Both the position numbers and the translations under genes were made by a program. DNA of 64,000 nt, taken from Cytidiella melzeri (Eukaryota; Basidiomycota; Agaricomycetes; Polyporales; Irpicaceae). Of the stretch, positions 50,497 to 62,728 are shown piece by piece; positions within the stretch are counted from its first letter, which is position 1; each line of letters begins with the position of its first letter. The notes beneath the pieces were generated by a model. That model saw nothing but the letters and a program-made list of their open reading frames with translations, was not told the origin of the DNA and did not search any database. Location: positions 1 through 64,000 of the forward strand of contig JABYQR010000143.1 of NCBI GenBank assembly GCA_022592445.1. Reading direction: 5' to 3'.

Positions 50497-50663
50497 ACTA
50501 GTGCCTCGCTTTTTTAATAGTACAACATGCTCACTCGTCGTGGTCAATTCATGGGGCCTCATTGTTGACCAAACAAAGATAAACACGGTGCGTTTATATC
50601 GATGCAGGGCGCTTCTGACCTTTCTCCAGGTCACACTGGTTGTTCGACGCCCTTGCCTCACTC

Positions 50664-52032
50664 ATGAGTCTCTTCGACGACCTTTTTTGTGGCGACATGC
50701 CCTCGTTGCACGAACCCGTGGCCTCAAACTCTCAATTTCCTTCTTCCTCTTCTTTCTACCCCCCCAGCACCAGCGAGGACGACACCGGCCTGAACAACGT
50801 CCCGCAACTTTCCCGATCAGACGGCACCGAATCCATCGCCTCCATCAGCACTGGCGTTCAGCCTGTTGGGTCCATTCGTCGTCGTCGCCGTGACAGTTCC
50901 CCCGAGCTGGGACGTGAGAGGAAGAAGCAATCGCTTGCGTTTGCGCGCAGCAGATGCTTGGAGTACCATCTCGACGAGACCGCGGCTGACCACTTCAGCC
51001 AGGTAAGTACCAATATTCCGTCCTCCCACTTGCTGACATTACTTCCACAGCTTGATTCCGACCAACGGAGCATCGAGACCTTCATCCTCCTCAAGGCCCA
51101 GCTCTTGGCGAAGAGCGACGAGACCTTGCTGTCCAAGTCTTACAAGGCCCATGTTTCCGACCAGGTGCTGGTGTGCTTGACGTGTCCGTCGATTCCTGCC
51201 TACCTCAAGAATGCGGTCGACACGGTCATGGTGAGTGCACCCTAGAGCATGCGTGTCGTACGTGCTAACTCCCAAACATTCGCAGGCCTTCGTCAAGGAG
51301 TCCCCGGAATGGTTCAAGCTTGATCGCGTCACCTTGCACTCCATGGAGAAGTGGAGGACGATCCGGACCATCGTAAGCAATGCTATGACCCGCCACCGAT
51401 CGGATATCAAGGCCACGGTGAGTCGCACTATTATATCAACATGGCTCGATGGTCACTGGTCTTGCCCTACAGATCGCCGCGTCCCTCGTCTCAAGCACCG
51501 ACAAAAACAAGCCGCGCAAAGGGGCACAAGATGTTATGGCCCTGGTTAGCGACATCGTGCCTGAATATATCAGCACGGACTGCTCGCACTACGTTCGCTT
51601 TGCTTTTCTGGTAAGTCCTTTTGCTCTCGAGGGAAGTTCACCCTGCTAACCTCAATTTGCAGCGTCAGTGCTATCTCAAGCACCGGGAACTTCAAGCCAA
51701 CACCGCTGTCGAAGGCGCAAGCAGCGCTGCCGGGCCTTCGAAGAAGGATGACACGTACTGGAAGTACGTCGACGACGAGCTTCAGAAGGCGAACGTCAAG
51801 CTCAAGGCCAAGTCGGCATCCAATGCGCAGGCCGCAACGCTTCTCAAAGAGTGAGTCGTTGCTGAATCTTACTGGCACCGTCACTCAACAATTCCCTAGT
51901 TACTTCGACAACTGCCTCAAAGCCGACTTGAACATGTTCCCCATCCGCGACGGAGTGCTGCCCATTGGGCCCGCTGATCTCCTTCCTGTTCAGCGGGCTG
52001 TCAAGAAGTTCATGCACAGCGTTGTTATCTGA
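50664..52032 (+). CDS. Companion gene of the transposase, unknown function
   Basis: Starts at ATG 50664, 168 bp after the transposase stop and on the same strand. Six exons join to about 340 residues: an acidic, Ser-rich N-terminus, a basic patch (VGSIRRRRRDSSPEL), then a helical domain with FILLKAQLLAKSDETLLS, SPEWFKLDRVTLHSMEKWR, NAMTRHRSDIKAT spliced to IAASLVSSTDK, and DTYWKYVDDELQKANVKL. It ends FDNCLKADLNMFPIRDGVL to stop 52032. I recognise no domain. Its position and nuclear-type basic patch recall the second, DNA-binding protein of CACTA elements, but that analogy is inference. A host gene is the alternative. Confidence 0.55.
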
Positions 52033-52150
52033 TCGTCGTTGTCGCGCTCGTTCTCGTCGTCGTCCTTGTCCTCTCGTTGTCGCGCTTTTTCTCCTCTCGT
52101 CGTCACGCTCGTTCTCTACTCGTCTTCGCGCTCGTGCTTGCATGTACATA
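52033..52150. repeat. Low-complexity GTCGTC/CTCGTTCTCGTC run
   Basis: Directly after the companion stop is a pyrimidine-rich, CpG-rich repeat with recurring GTCGCGCTCGTTCTCGTC-like units (about 52,042-52,135). It is probably 3' UTR. Confidence 0.75.
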
Positions 52151-52666
52151 CTGTCGTTTCTCCGCTCTCGCTCGCTGTTGTTCACACCATGTCATACACT
52201 TTCGATAGTTTAAATTCATCGCATGCTAATATGATTCAACTGTGTGACTATGTGAAATATGATCTATTGTACATCCGGTGTACATCACGAAAGCACCGTG
52301 GGCTGGATGTTTACTACAGACTATACATATATATCCGTTGTCGTCACAATGTCGGTATCAACTACAGAGGAAGTCTCGGGTGCGATGTGACTTTGACATC
52401 GGTGCGCTATCTACGGAGTACGTCGACTGGATCATTATTTATTTCTATCGAAGGGATGTGAGCGCGGCATATGTCGGTGCGATGTGGTCGGATGCTGCAT
52501 CGGACATCTTCGCCCGGACATACTACAGCACCTAGGCTTCGCCTGGGCGTGTATCACCCTATATACTACCGGGCACGTGTTTGCCTCGTTTAGGAGATGA
52601 CGGATCAGATCCCAGATCTCAAGTAGACGACTCGCAGGCATGCCCAAGAAATTACCAAATACGGAT
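52151..52666. other. Downstream flank of the transposase/companion pair
   Basis: No gene is supported. The motif GGTGCGATGTG occurs at about 52,384 and 52,478, with a related GGTGCGCTATC at about 52,402. Such subterminal repeats would suit a DNA transposon end. The last part, 52,624 onward, is 3' flank of the GH47 gene. Confidence 0.4.
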
Positions 52667-54968
<2,302 letters not shown>

Positions 54969-55641
54969 TGTAGCGGACAGGCAGCAGTTTTAACGGGCTT
55001 CACAGCTTCTGCAGAGCATGTAGAGCACTCCCGGAGCAGGATAAGTTAGATCCAGCAGTGGGCTCCAGTGCACCGGTCGCAGGTCACAATGTCTGCTGGT
55101 GACCTATTATAAGGTAAAGCAACGGATTCAAGTCGTTACAAGTCCGAAATGCCTGCTCGATCTGAAGACTGGTTCAGGTGAACGAGTGTCTTGCATGAAG
55201 GAGCAGAAATACCTCTAGTACGGCACGTTAATGTCTATTCTTCTATGAAGCTCTGGCTTGAATGACCGTACGCAGGAAGAAAGCAGCGTAACCGAGGTTA
55301 CTCGCTGGGTCATTGCATCTTGATGTAGATGCCGAGCAAAAGCCGAGTCACGTGGTGCCAAGAACGCGATCACGTGGAGCGCAGATCGCGACTCGCGACT
55401 TGCAGTCTCAGAGCAGACAGTGCTATCACATCACAGCACGCAAAGGAACGCGAAGGAGCCCGGTCAAGCAGCTCAGGAGCTCAGCTCGAAGATGGACTGT
55501 AACGGCGAGCGTGGCTGATGCAATCTTGAGTACACTGATTACGAAGGTGGAGCCAACTAGGGTATACGCAACAAAGGCCGAAATGACACGGATAGCTACG
55601 AAGGCTGCTACGCGCCTGTTTCAAGACTACCAACCATGTCC
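54969..55641. other. Intergenic region between GH47 copy 2 and the copia element
   Basis: About 670 bp with no supported gene. It should include the GH47 promoter. A frame of about 120 codons on the plus strand has no protein-like features. Confidence 0.45.
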
Positions 55642-55646
55642 GTATC
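55642..55646. repeat. Left target-site duplication of the copia element
   Basis: GTATC, repeated exactly at 61571-61575. Confidence 0.9.
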
Positions 55647-55978
55647 TGTCGAGCCAGTATCGCCAACCGCCACACTAGCCCGACAGAGGCAGGGGAAAGG
55701 GACGCTTACCTGTTGTTGGTTGGTAGGGTTAGGTGTAGGCTTTGGGGGCGAGTAGTAAGAGTAAAAGACGTATGGATTGCCTCGCAGACGTGAGGTTTTT
55801 ATCTACTACTACAAGCGTACAAACAAATGTAAATACAGAGCGCGTGAGCGCTAGTCAGCTTTCCATCGCGTTTTGACACAGCGTAACATGCGGTTTCCGA
55901 CACAGCTCAGCATGTGCTTCGACACAGCTCAGCACATGCTTCGACACAGCTCAGCACATGCTTCGACACAGCTCAACA
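55647..55978 (-). repeat. 3' LTR of the copia element
   Basis: 332 bp, TGTTGAGC...GGCTCGACA on the minus strand. Its outer edge touches GTATC. The U3 part (55,890-55,978) has four 22-bp direct repeats built on CGACACAGCTCAGCACATGC. Confidence 0.95.
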
Positions 55979-58900
55979 CTCCCCCTCGCTAAGTATGGTG
56001 GGTCGTTTTCTTTGAACTGCCTTGACTGTAGCGCCTGGAATGCTGATCTCAAGTCCAAGCATTTGTCGGAACTTGATGAACTTGACTCTTCCGAGATTCT
56101 TAGTGAAAAGGTCGGCCGGGTTTTCCTCTCCTGGAACAAATAGAATTTGTACGAGTTGCTGGTTGACGACATCGCGAATGAAATGATAGCGGATGTCGAT
56201 ATGCTTCGAGCGCTTCTCGGTCACAGGGTTGGTAGAGACAAATATTGCGCCTTGGTTGTCACAACAGATCGGAATGGGTTCGAGATTGTAGCCGAGCTCA
56301 GAGAGCATCGATCTAACCCAGATCACCTGGCACGAGCAATCGCTCAGAGCCATGTACTCGGCATCCATTGAGGAGTGCGCAACAGTACGTTGTGCGCGTG
56401 ACTGCCAGCTGAATACACCTCCTGCAAGTTTGAGGATGTAGCCAGTCTGTGAACGGCGAGTGTTAGGATCTGATCCCCAATCCGCATCTGTGAATGCAAC
56501 TAGACCTAAGTCTGATTGGCTGTCATACTCGAGACGATAGTCGCGAGTCCCTATGAGGTAGCGGCAAATATAGAGTGCCTTGCTAATGTGGTCCTCACTT
56601 GGGTTAGCGCTCTGTTGAGCAAGCTTAGTGACAGCGAACGCAATGTCCGGCCGGGTGCCAAGCATGATGTAGAGCAACGAGCCGATAATCATTTGGAAAC
56701 GACTTCGGCGAGCTGGATCAACAGCTCCTTCATATGTGACGGGATTGTAGCCGTCGGGCAAGGGTGTCGGCGCCGGCTTGGCGTCCTGCATGCCGCAGCG
56801 TTCAAGCACTTTATCGAGATAAGCACTTTGGTCTATACAGAGCTTAGTGCCGTGCCTTTGAATACGCATGCGCAGGAATTCTTTGACTTCAGGTAAGTCA
56901 CGACATTCCCACTTGTCCATGAAGCGTGCCTTGTCTTGGTGCACCTTGAACTGGTTGGAGCCCATGAAGATTGCGTCATCAACGTATATGACGACCACAA
57001 TAATGTCTTCACCGTCAAATTTGACAAAGACACCAGCGTCAGACCTTAAACGTTTAAAGCCGAGCTTCTTCATGAATTTGTCTAGTGTTCGCCACCAGAC
57101 TAGACCAGCCTGCTTAAGTCCGTAGAGCACTTTGCGCAGGCGAAACACAAGGTGCTCCATGCCTTTCTCTACGAAGCCTTCTGGCTGTTCCATATAGATC
57201 TCCTCTTCTAAGTCGCCGTACAAATAGGCGCTTCGCACATCTAAACCGGTCATAAACCAGCCTTCAAGTGCAGACAGTGCAAGAATGAGCCTGACAGTCT
57301 CAAATCTCACAACTGGAGAGAAGATTTGGTCAAAGTCTATGCCTTCGACCTGCGTAAAACCACGAGCTACAAGCCGGGCTTTCTTGCGATTGTCTGACTT
57401 CACGTCAAAAACCCATCTATTCTTGATGACTTTCCGGTTTTTTGGTCTGTCAACAAGATCGTAGACTTTGCGATCTTTGAGGGCTTTAAGCTCCTCACGC
57501 GCAGCCTTACGCCATTCTGCCTGCTCTTTTTTGGGTAATTGCAGGATATCACGGAATGTCCATTCGCGAGGATTAGACATTGGGTCAATCAGCTCGATAG
57601 CTTTGTTAAGCATGTAGTTGAGGAAATTTGCTCCCCCTTCACGGCATAGGGCTGCCAGTTCTGCTTCGACTGATGCTGACTCATTCTCAGAATTGAGCGG
57701 CATAAGTTCGCTCGAGTCGCTATCATTTCCAGGTTGAGGATCTTCAGAGAGATTGTTACTCTGAACAGGACTGGGAGAACGAGGCACGGGACCATCTTTT
57801 CTCACCTGTTGGGGATCTTGCTGTCGAGGGCGACTCGTTTTAGGCTGATCATTACCCAACTTCCTTCGAAGATCACTTCGTTGACGCTGAGTGGGTGTTG
57901 TTTTCCCATAGACGTCACCTGGTCGTGCAGGTGGTGGATTCCTTTGACGCGCAGATCGACGCGGCTGAGGTGCCGGTTGATCTCCCGGAGCATCATCAGG
58001 AGGACTCGGACTACGCTCTGGAAGCGGTGCGGGATCTTCGTCAAGATCTCGGTCCGGTCGCTTTTGTGAAGGATGAGGGCGACGCAGAGGAATATCATCA
58101 TCTCCGGTGTCATCGAAGCCAAGACCATCAGAATGGTTGTCATCATTGTCATCGGCGGGACGCTGCTCACGTGGGCGCGATTGCCGCGTCTTAGAGTCTG
58201 GACACTTAGGGAAAAAGTCTTCATCAAATTCGGCTTGAGTAGCCTCGAAGACAACATTGTTTGGGGCGCGCATGAATTTCCAGCCATGAGTGGTTTGACC
58301 GATGTAGGTCATCATCTCACTCTTGGGTGCAAGTTTGTTAGCACGCACTTTAGGCGGAATAAATACATAAGCGCCGCAGCCAAACACGCGAAGTTTGGAG
58401 ACATCAGGGACTTCGCTGTAGAGGATTTCAGGATTTCGTAAGGCGTACGCCACTTGTGACGACGCATGGGAGTTCTGTTGTACACGTGAACAGCATGTTC
58501 TACGGTAAAATTCCACCATGATGGGGGAAGGCACGCGGTAAAACGCATGGCTTCGGCCTTATCCATCATTGTACGCATGAATTGTTCAGCACGACCATTC
58601 TGCTGATGCATGTGTGGCATGGACTGAAGGATAACAATGCCGTTGTCAAGTAACAAGTCATCAAACGCTTTTGACTTGTACTCTCCCCCTGCATCGGACA
58701 TCCATTTCTCGACTTTGGCGTTGAACTGAGTATTCACCATAGCGAGAAATTGTCTCGTAGCGTCTATTGCTTGAGACTTCTGTCGTAATGCCTTCAACCA
58801 CGTGTGTGATGTGAAGTCGTCAACAAACGTGATTACGTATTTGTGACGGTGATATGATTCGACAGGGAATTCCTTCAAATCAGAGTGGATGATCTGGAAT

Positions 58901-59397
58901 GATCTAGTCGCACGCTGATCTGATGCAGGGAAAGGGCGCGTAGGCATCTTGCCTTGCACGCATCCTTGACAGGGGTTTTTTGGTGGATCAAACTTGAAAT
59001 CCGGTAATCCCTTTGTGTGACCCTTCAGACGGCGCAACACCTCATCGCCAGGGTGCGCAAAACGTCGATGGGCAATGTCATGAGTGACATGCGCAACTTG
59101 TCGACTAGCAACATGTGCGTGATTCTGAATCCCAAACGTAGGACATCTAGGAAACAGAGGGTCGAAACGAAGCTGAAGCTTACCAGTTTCGCTGACAACG
59201 TCAATTTGCTGGTAATCACCGGTAACACGCATGCCATTATTTAGCAGCTGACCGAGTGATATGAGTTTGACATTCAGATTTGGCATATAGTACACTTCGT
59301 TCAATGTATAAGTGTCACCATTTGAGAGACGCATTGTAACGTTACCCACGATCGTAATTTTAACGTTCCGAGTTGCAGTTGAGACTGTGATCGGTCA
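55973..59397 (-). pseudogene. Copia Pol: integrase, reverse transcriptase, RNase H (frameshifted)
   Basis: The integrase zinc region (HRRFAHPGDEVLRRL then CQGC) and DDE residues are present: HSDLKEFPVE, SDAGGEYKSKAF and NGRAEQFMRT. Near 58,430 a GAAATCCT octamer is tandemly duplicated, shifting the frame. The next frame continues with EVPDVSKLRVFGCGAYVFIP, a Ser/Pro-rich linker, then reverse transcriptase (NRWVFDVKSD, VARGFTQVEGIDFDQIFSPV, SAYLYGDLEEEIYMEQPEGF, catalytic VIYVDDAIFMG) and RNase H (FTDADWGSDPNTRRSQTGYI, KHIDIRYHFIRD). The final codons run through the purine tract and stop 6 bases inside the LTR (55973-55975). Apart from the duplication this half looks open. Confidence 0.92.
55979..55988 (-). 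promoter_or_regulatory. Polypurine tract
   Basis: CGAGGGGGAG on the minus strand, directly against the 3' LTR. It should prime plus-strand DNA synthesis. It is also coding, as the last codons of Pol. Confidence 0.85.
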
Positions 59398-61011
59398 TGG
59401 TAGAGTGCGTTTATCTTGCAACTCATTCTCATCAAAGGTGAAGTGCATAGAAGCACCAGAGTCAAGCAGCCACAAGTGTTGTGATTCTGCGTCAAGATGT
59501 TTCTCACACTTAGTACATTCTGCAAAATCCCTGTCATGCACACATTTATTCGAGACGTTATGGTAATACATCGACGAAATAACTACGCAATCACGTTCAC
59601 AAGCAGAATCTGTTGGAACGGCGTCAGCGACTGTAAGTGCAGGGACGCAAGAACGAAAGACTTGCCAGTTGTAAGTACCAGTGGTCTTGAGGTAATCGTC
59701 GTCGTTGTCAGTACCGGACGAGACTGCATCATCCTCATCATCGTTGTAAGGCCCGGGAGTAGGCGCGCGGAGCTCGTCAAGGGACACAGGGGTCTCCTTG
59801 GAAGGACTATCGTGGAAGACAACTTCCTCGTCTTCGCTGTCAGAGACAACGTCGACCCTGCCACGCTTCGAGGGGTGACTCGAACCTTCAACGAACTCTG
59901 GTTCAGGAGAAGGGCGCTTGGCTGATGGCTTGTCGCGAACAACAGCCTCGAGGGTACGGATACGCTCAGCCGTAGCAGGAACTCCAAGGCGCTGGGCGAG
60001 AGCCTGAGCAGCCTTGAAGCTGGGGTAGTTGTTTCCAGCTCGAACAGGACGAGAACCAATACGCTTATCAAGCGGAACCTTAACTGGCTCAGGTGCAGGC
60101 ACTGGAGCTGGAGCAAAGACGGGTGCCAGCAGTGCGGTCAACGCGACGCTAGCGAAGTGGTTGTGTTCACCGCCTTTATTGCCACGAGAGCGGTGACGAG
60201 TCCTCTTCTTTGGTCCATTCTGCTGCTGCTGCCCCTGCTGCGTCTGCTGCTGCTGACCCTGAGGGCGCTGCTGCGTCTGCTGCTGACCAAACTTTGGGTC
60301 GTTGCCAGGCTTACGCTTGACAGCGGTCACCTTTGAGGCCTGGGGCTGCACCTGCTTGCCTTTGCCACGTGACTTAGACTGCTCGTAGGAGTTGACGATG
60401 GCAACACCAATATCGTCAGGCTTGACGTCGTTGACAGAGGTAGCAGCAGCGAGAAACTGGAGAAGGGTATTGGCGTACGGAGGAGCCTTGGTGATAAGGA
60501 GCATGCCCTGAAGAAAGAGCGGGACCTCAACGCCATAGCCGGACAGACGCTGGAAGTGCTGAAGGAACTGGTCGATTGCAGGTCCAGGGTGCTTGTCGGC
60601 AGCAATGACATGGTCAATGGCATGCCTAAACTCAGTGAACATGAGGGGGACACTGGGCTTGCCATATTTCGCCTTGAGGAGCTCCCACACCTCATTAGCA
60701 GTGGGGAGATCCACAATGAGCTCTTGAATGGATGGAACAGCACGGAGGATAATCGCTCCACGTGCCTCCTCATCCTTCTCCGCCCAGGCATTGTAAGCGT
60801 CAAGCTCCTCCTGAGTAGGAGGGCGAGCAGCAATTGCCGGGCTATCACCATGGGCAGCGACGGCAGGGATGCCAGTCGGCCGCTCCATAGGCTCCTCAAC
60901 AGCGCGGAAGGATTTGCGCGTCATGAGGTAGGCCTTAATGTTTGTGCTCCAGACGTTCCAATTTGTACCGTCTAGATGCTTGATGGAGGAGAGAGTGGCA
61001 TTGTCGGCCAT
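59395..61011 (-). CDS. Copia Gag and start of protease
   Basis: ATG 61011 (MADNATLSSIKHLDGTNWNV) opens a Gag of the UBN2/copia type, with W-x-x-W and the LLxAKYGKPSVPLMF region. A Gln-rich segment follows (about residues 240-275), then a Ser/acidic linker, a Cys-His cluster (CVHDRDFAECTKCEKH), and the protease active site WLLDSGASMHFTF. It stops at TGA 59395-59397. The following integrase frame is in phase with it, so one base change restores continuity; CGA to TGA is a likely cause given CpG decay elsewhere. No classical CCHC knuckle was seen. Confidence 0.9.
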   Translation of the reverse strand: MADNATLSSIKHLDGTNWNVWSTNIKAYLMTRKSFRAVEEPMERPTGIPAVAAHGDSPAIAARPPTQEELDAYNAWAEKDEEARGAIILRAVPSIQELIVDLPTANEVWELLKAKYGKPSVPLMFTEFRHAIDHVIAADKHPGPAIDQFLQHFQRLSGYGVEVPLFLQGMLLITKAPPYANTLLQFLAAATSVNDVKPDDIGVAIVNSYEQSKSRGKGKQVQPQASKVTAVKRKPGNDPKFGQQQTQQRPQGQQQQTQQGQQQQNGPKKRTRHRSRGNKGGEHNHFASVALTALLAPVFAPAPVPAPEPVKVPLDKRIGSRPVRAGNNYPSFKAAQALAQRLGVPATAERIRTLEAVVRDKPSAKRPSPEPEFVEGSSHPSKRGRVDVVSDSEDEEVVFHDSPSKETPVSLDELRAPTPGPYNDDEDDAVSSGTDNDDDYLKTTGTYNWQVFRSCVPALTVADAVPTDSACERDCVVISSMYYHNVSNKCVHDRDFAECTKCEKHLDAESQHLWLLDSGASMHFTFDENELQDKRTLP

Positions 61012-61220
61012 GATAATGTAAGAGTTCTAGGGGAAGACCTTCATCAGTGACGTTGAAAACGACAGCGACAAGGTTTCACCCTAGCGGGGCCCAAGCGGGC
61101 GCCCGCGGACAGCGTCGACGTCGATTGCGCGCGACATGGAACGAGGTACGCTCGACATGCGCGGCGAGAGCGAGCGCTGCAGATAAGCGCCGCACTCAAT
61201 CGTCGTAGACGAGAGTGACA

Positions 61221-61238
61221 GGCGCGGGGCTCATAACC
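61221..61238 (-). promoter_or_regulatory. Primer-binding site, half-tRNA type (initiator Met)
   Basis: The plus strand reads GGCGCGGGGCTCATAACC immediately inside the 5' LTR. GGGCTCATAACC is the anticodon arm (CAT anticodon) of eukaryotic initiator-Met tRNA, so the RNA would pair with an internal piece of that tRNA and not its 3' CCA end. Drosophila copia uses an iMet half-tRNA in this way. Confidence 0.75.
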
Positions 61239-61570
61239 TGTCGAGCCAGTATCGCCAACCGCGACACTAGCCCGACAGAGGCAGGGGAAAGGGACGCTTA
61301 CCTGTTGTTGGTTGGTAGGGTTAGGTGTAGGCTTTGGGGGCGAGTAGTAAGAGTAAAAGACATATGGATTGCCTCGCAGACATGAGGTTTTTATCTACTA
61401 CTACAAGCGTACAAACAAATGTAAATACAGAGCGCGTGAGCGCTAGTCAGCTTTCCATCGCGTTTCGACACAGCGTAACATGCGGTTTCCGACACAGCTC
61501 AGCATGTGCTTCGACACAGCTCAGCACATGCTTCGACACAGCTCAGCACATGCTTCGACACAGCTCAACA
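61239..61570 (-). repeat. 5' LTR of the copia element
   Basis: 332 bp, differing from the other LTR at four positions. Its outer edge touches GTATC at 61571-61575. It carries the promoter for the element and, because of orientation, faces away from the neighbouring gene's end. Confidence 0.95.
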
Positions 61571-61575
61571 GTATC
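61571..61575. repeat. Right target-site duplication of the copia element
   Basis: GTATC, identical to 55642-55646. It lies in the expected 3' UTR of the secreted-protein gene. Confidence 0.9.
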
Positions 61576-61598
61576 TTTGTCCGTCCAATGACGATTAA

Positions 61599-62165
61599 CT
61601 ACTCGTTCAGCTCGATATGAATGCCAGCGGATGTCCCTCCAACAGCAATAGCACCAGTACCGGTGGGGTACGAAATGAATGCCCAGATCAAGTACGTTGC
61701 ATTGACAACGTAGCCTTCGTTGATGTCCACAGTGTCTAGTACTGGAAGCTGCAACCATGTCGCTTAATCCAGAGACAATGCTATCGATATATATAAAATT
61801 TTACTCACAGTTGTCTCGAATGAGAGACTCGTGGCATTTGCAGGGTAGTCAGTCCGGAGAAGCTGATAGTATGGCGTAACAAAGCCATTTGGATACGTTC
61901 CAGAGATGTAAACGTCCAAGGTCAGGGGCTGCCAGCGAGCCCGAGTGGAGTTGTAATGCACAAGGAAGGGCTAAGTTCGAGTTGTTCAGCATGGAATGGT
62001 GAGTGAGAGGATGGGAGGGGAACTTGCCTCGTCGAGTGCGACTGACGTTGGCTCAATAGTAACAAGGCCAAACCGAATTGCTTCTTGACGACTCTCGATG
62101 ACGGGATTAGCAGAAGCCAGACCGAAAGCAGCTGCAACAGCCAGTAGCGGGAACGTAAAACGCAT
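61599..62165 (-). CDS. Small secreted protein, unknown function
   Basis: Three exons, 62028-62165, 61809-61970 and 61599-61748, total 450 bp including stop, giving 149 residues. The start MRFTFPLLAVAAAFGLASAN is a clear signal peptide, with a possible Kex2-type cleavage near ESRQ. The mature protein looks beta-rich with several N-glycosylation sequons (NST, NAT twice) and no cysteines that I can see. The first intron (61971-62027) begins GC, the second is GT-AG. I recognise no family; it may be a cell-wall or carbohydrate-contacting protein. The copia element is inserted 28 bp beyond its stop codon. Confidence 0.7.
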
Positions 62166-62728
62166 GGTGGACTGAAGAGCTTTGGTGTTATTCGGCGAAC
62201 TGGGGCAGGATACACGGTAGAGGGTATCGTATTTAAACCTAGGATCCTGAAAATGCAATCAGCCTCAGGTTCGTGCGTGCAAGAATTGAAGGCCTCAGTT
62301 CGCCGCAAAGCGATGCTGGAAAAGTCAAGGCAGCATCGAGACATAATACGTTTCCATTCGGCAAGATCAGCTGGCCTGAACTACGTCGTGGCTCGGCTTG
62401 TGAACCGTAAGACCTAATATCAAGCAACTCCACCGCCCTGGATGCGTCTGTTCGGACGTGTTATACCGATTGTTCTGTTGTTCTTGAGTCTCCGTCAACG
62501 GTCTGAGAAGTCCGTGCACTGACTTCATATAAGCGTGGTTACTATAGATAGATATCTATTTTTTTTCGTTCGTCCTAATGAGTACGTTCGGCCATCATGC
62601 GCGCAACGATATTTCGCGTGGAATAGCCAATATTGCACCATATACACATAGACTGGCGAACTGAGGATGGATCAACGCAGCGGGTGTAAGCAATCTGAAC
62701 TCCATCATTCCCTTCTCCATATTCCTGC

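Larger units (their letters stand above)
55647..61570 (-). mobile_element. Ty1/copia LTR retrotransposon, full length, mutated
   Basis: A 5,924-bp element on the minus strand with two 332-bp LTRs, a 5-bp duplication (GTATC), a primer-binding site beside the 5' LTR, a purine tract beside the 3' LTR, and Gag, protease, integrase, reverse transcriptase and RNase H in copia order. I count four mismatches between the LTRs, three of them CpG transitions, so insertion is recent. A stop after the protease start and an 8-bp duplication in the integrase break the polyprotein. Confidence 0.95.

Noticed and set aside
55313..55678. 121-codon plus-strand frame left of the copia element
   Set aside because: It runs into the LTR and shows no domain, start context or introns.
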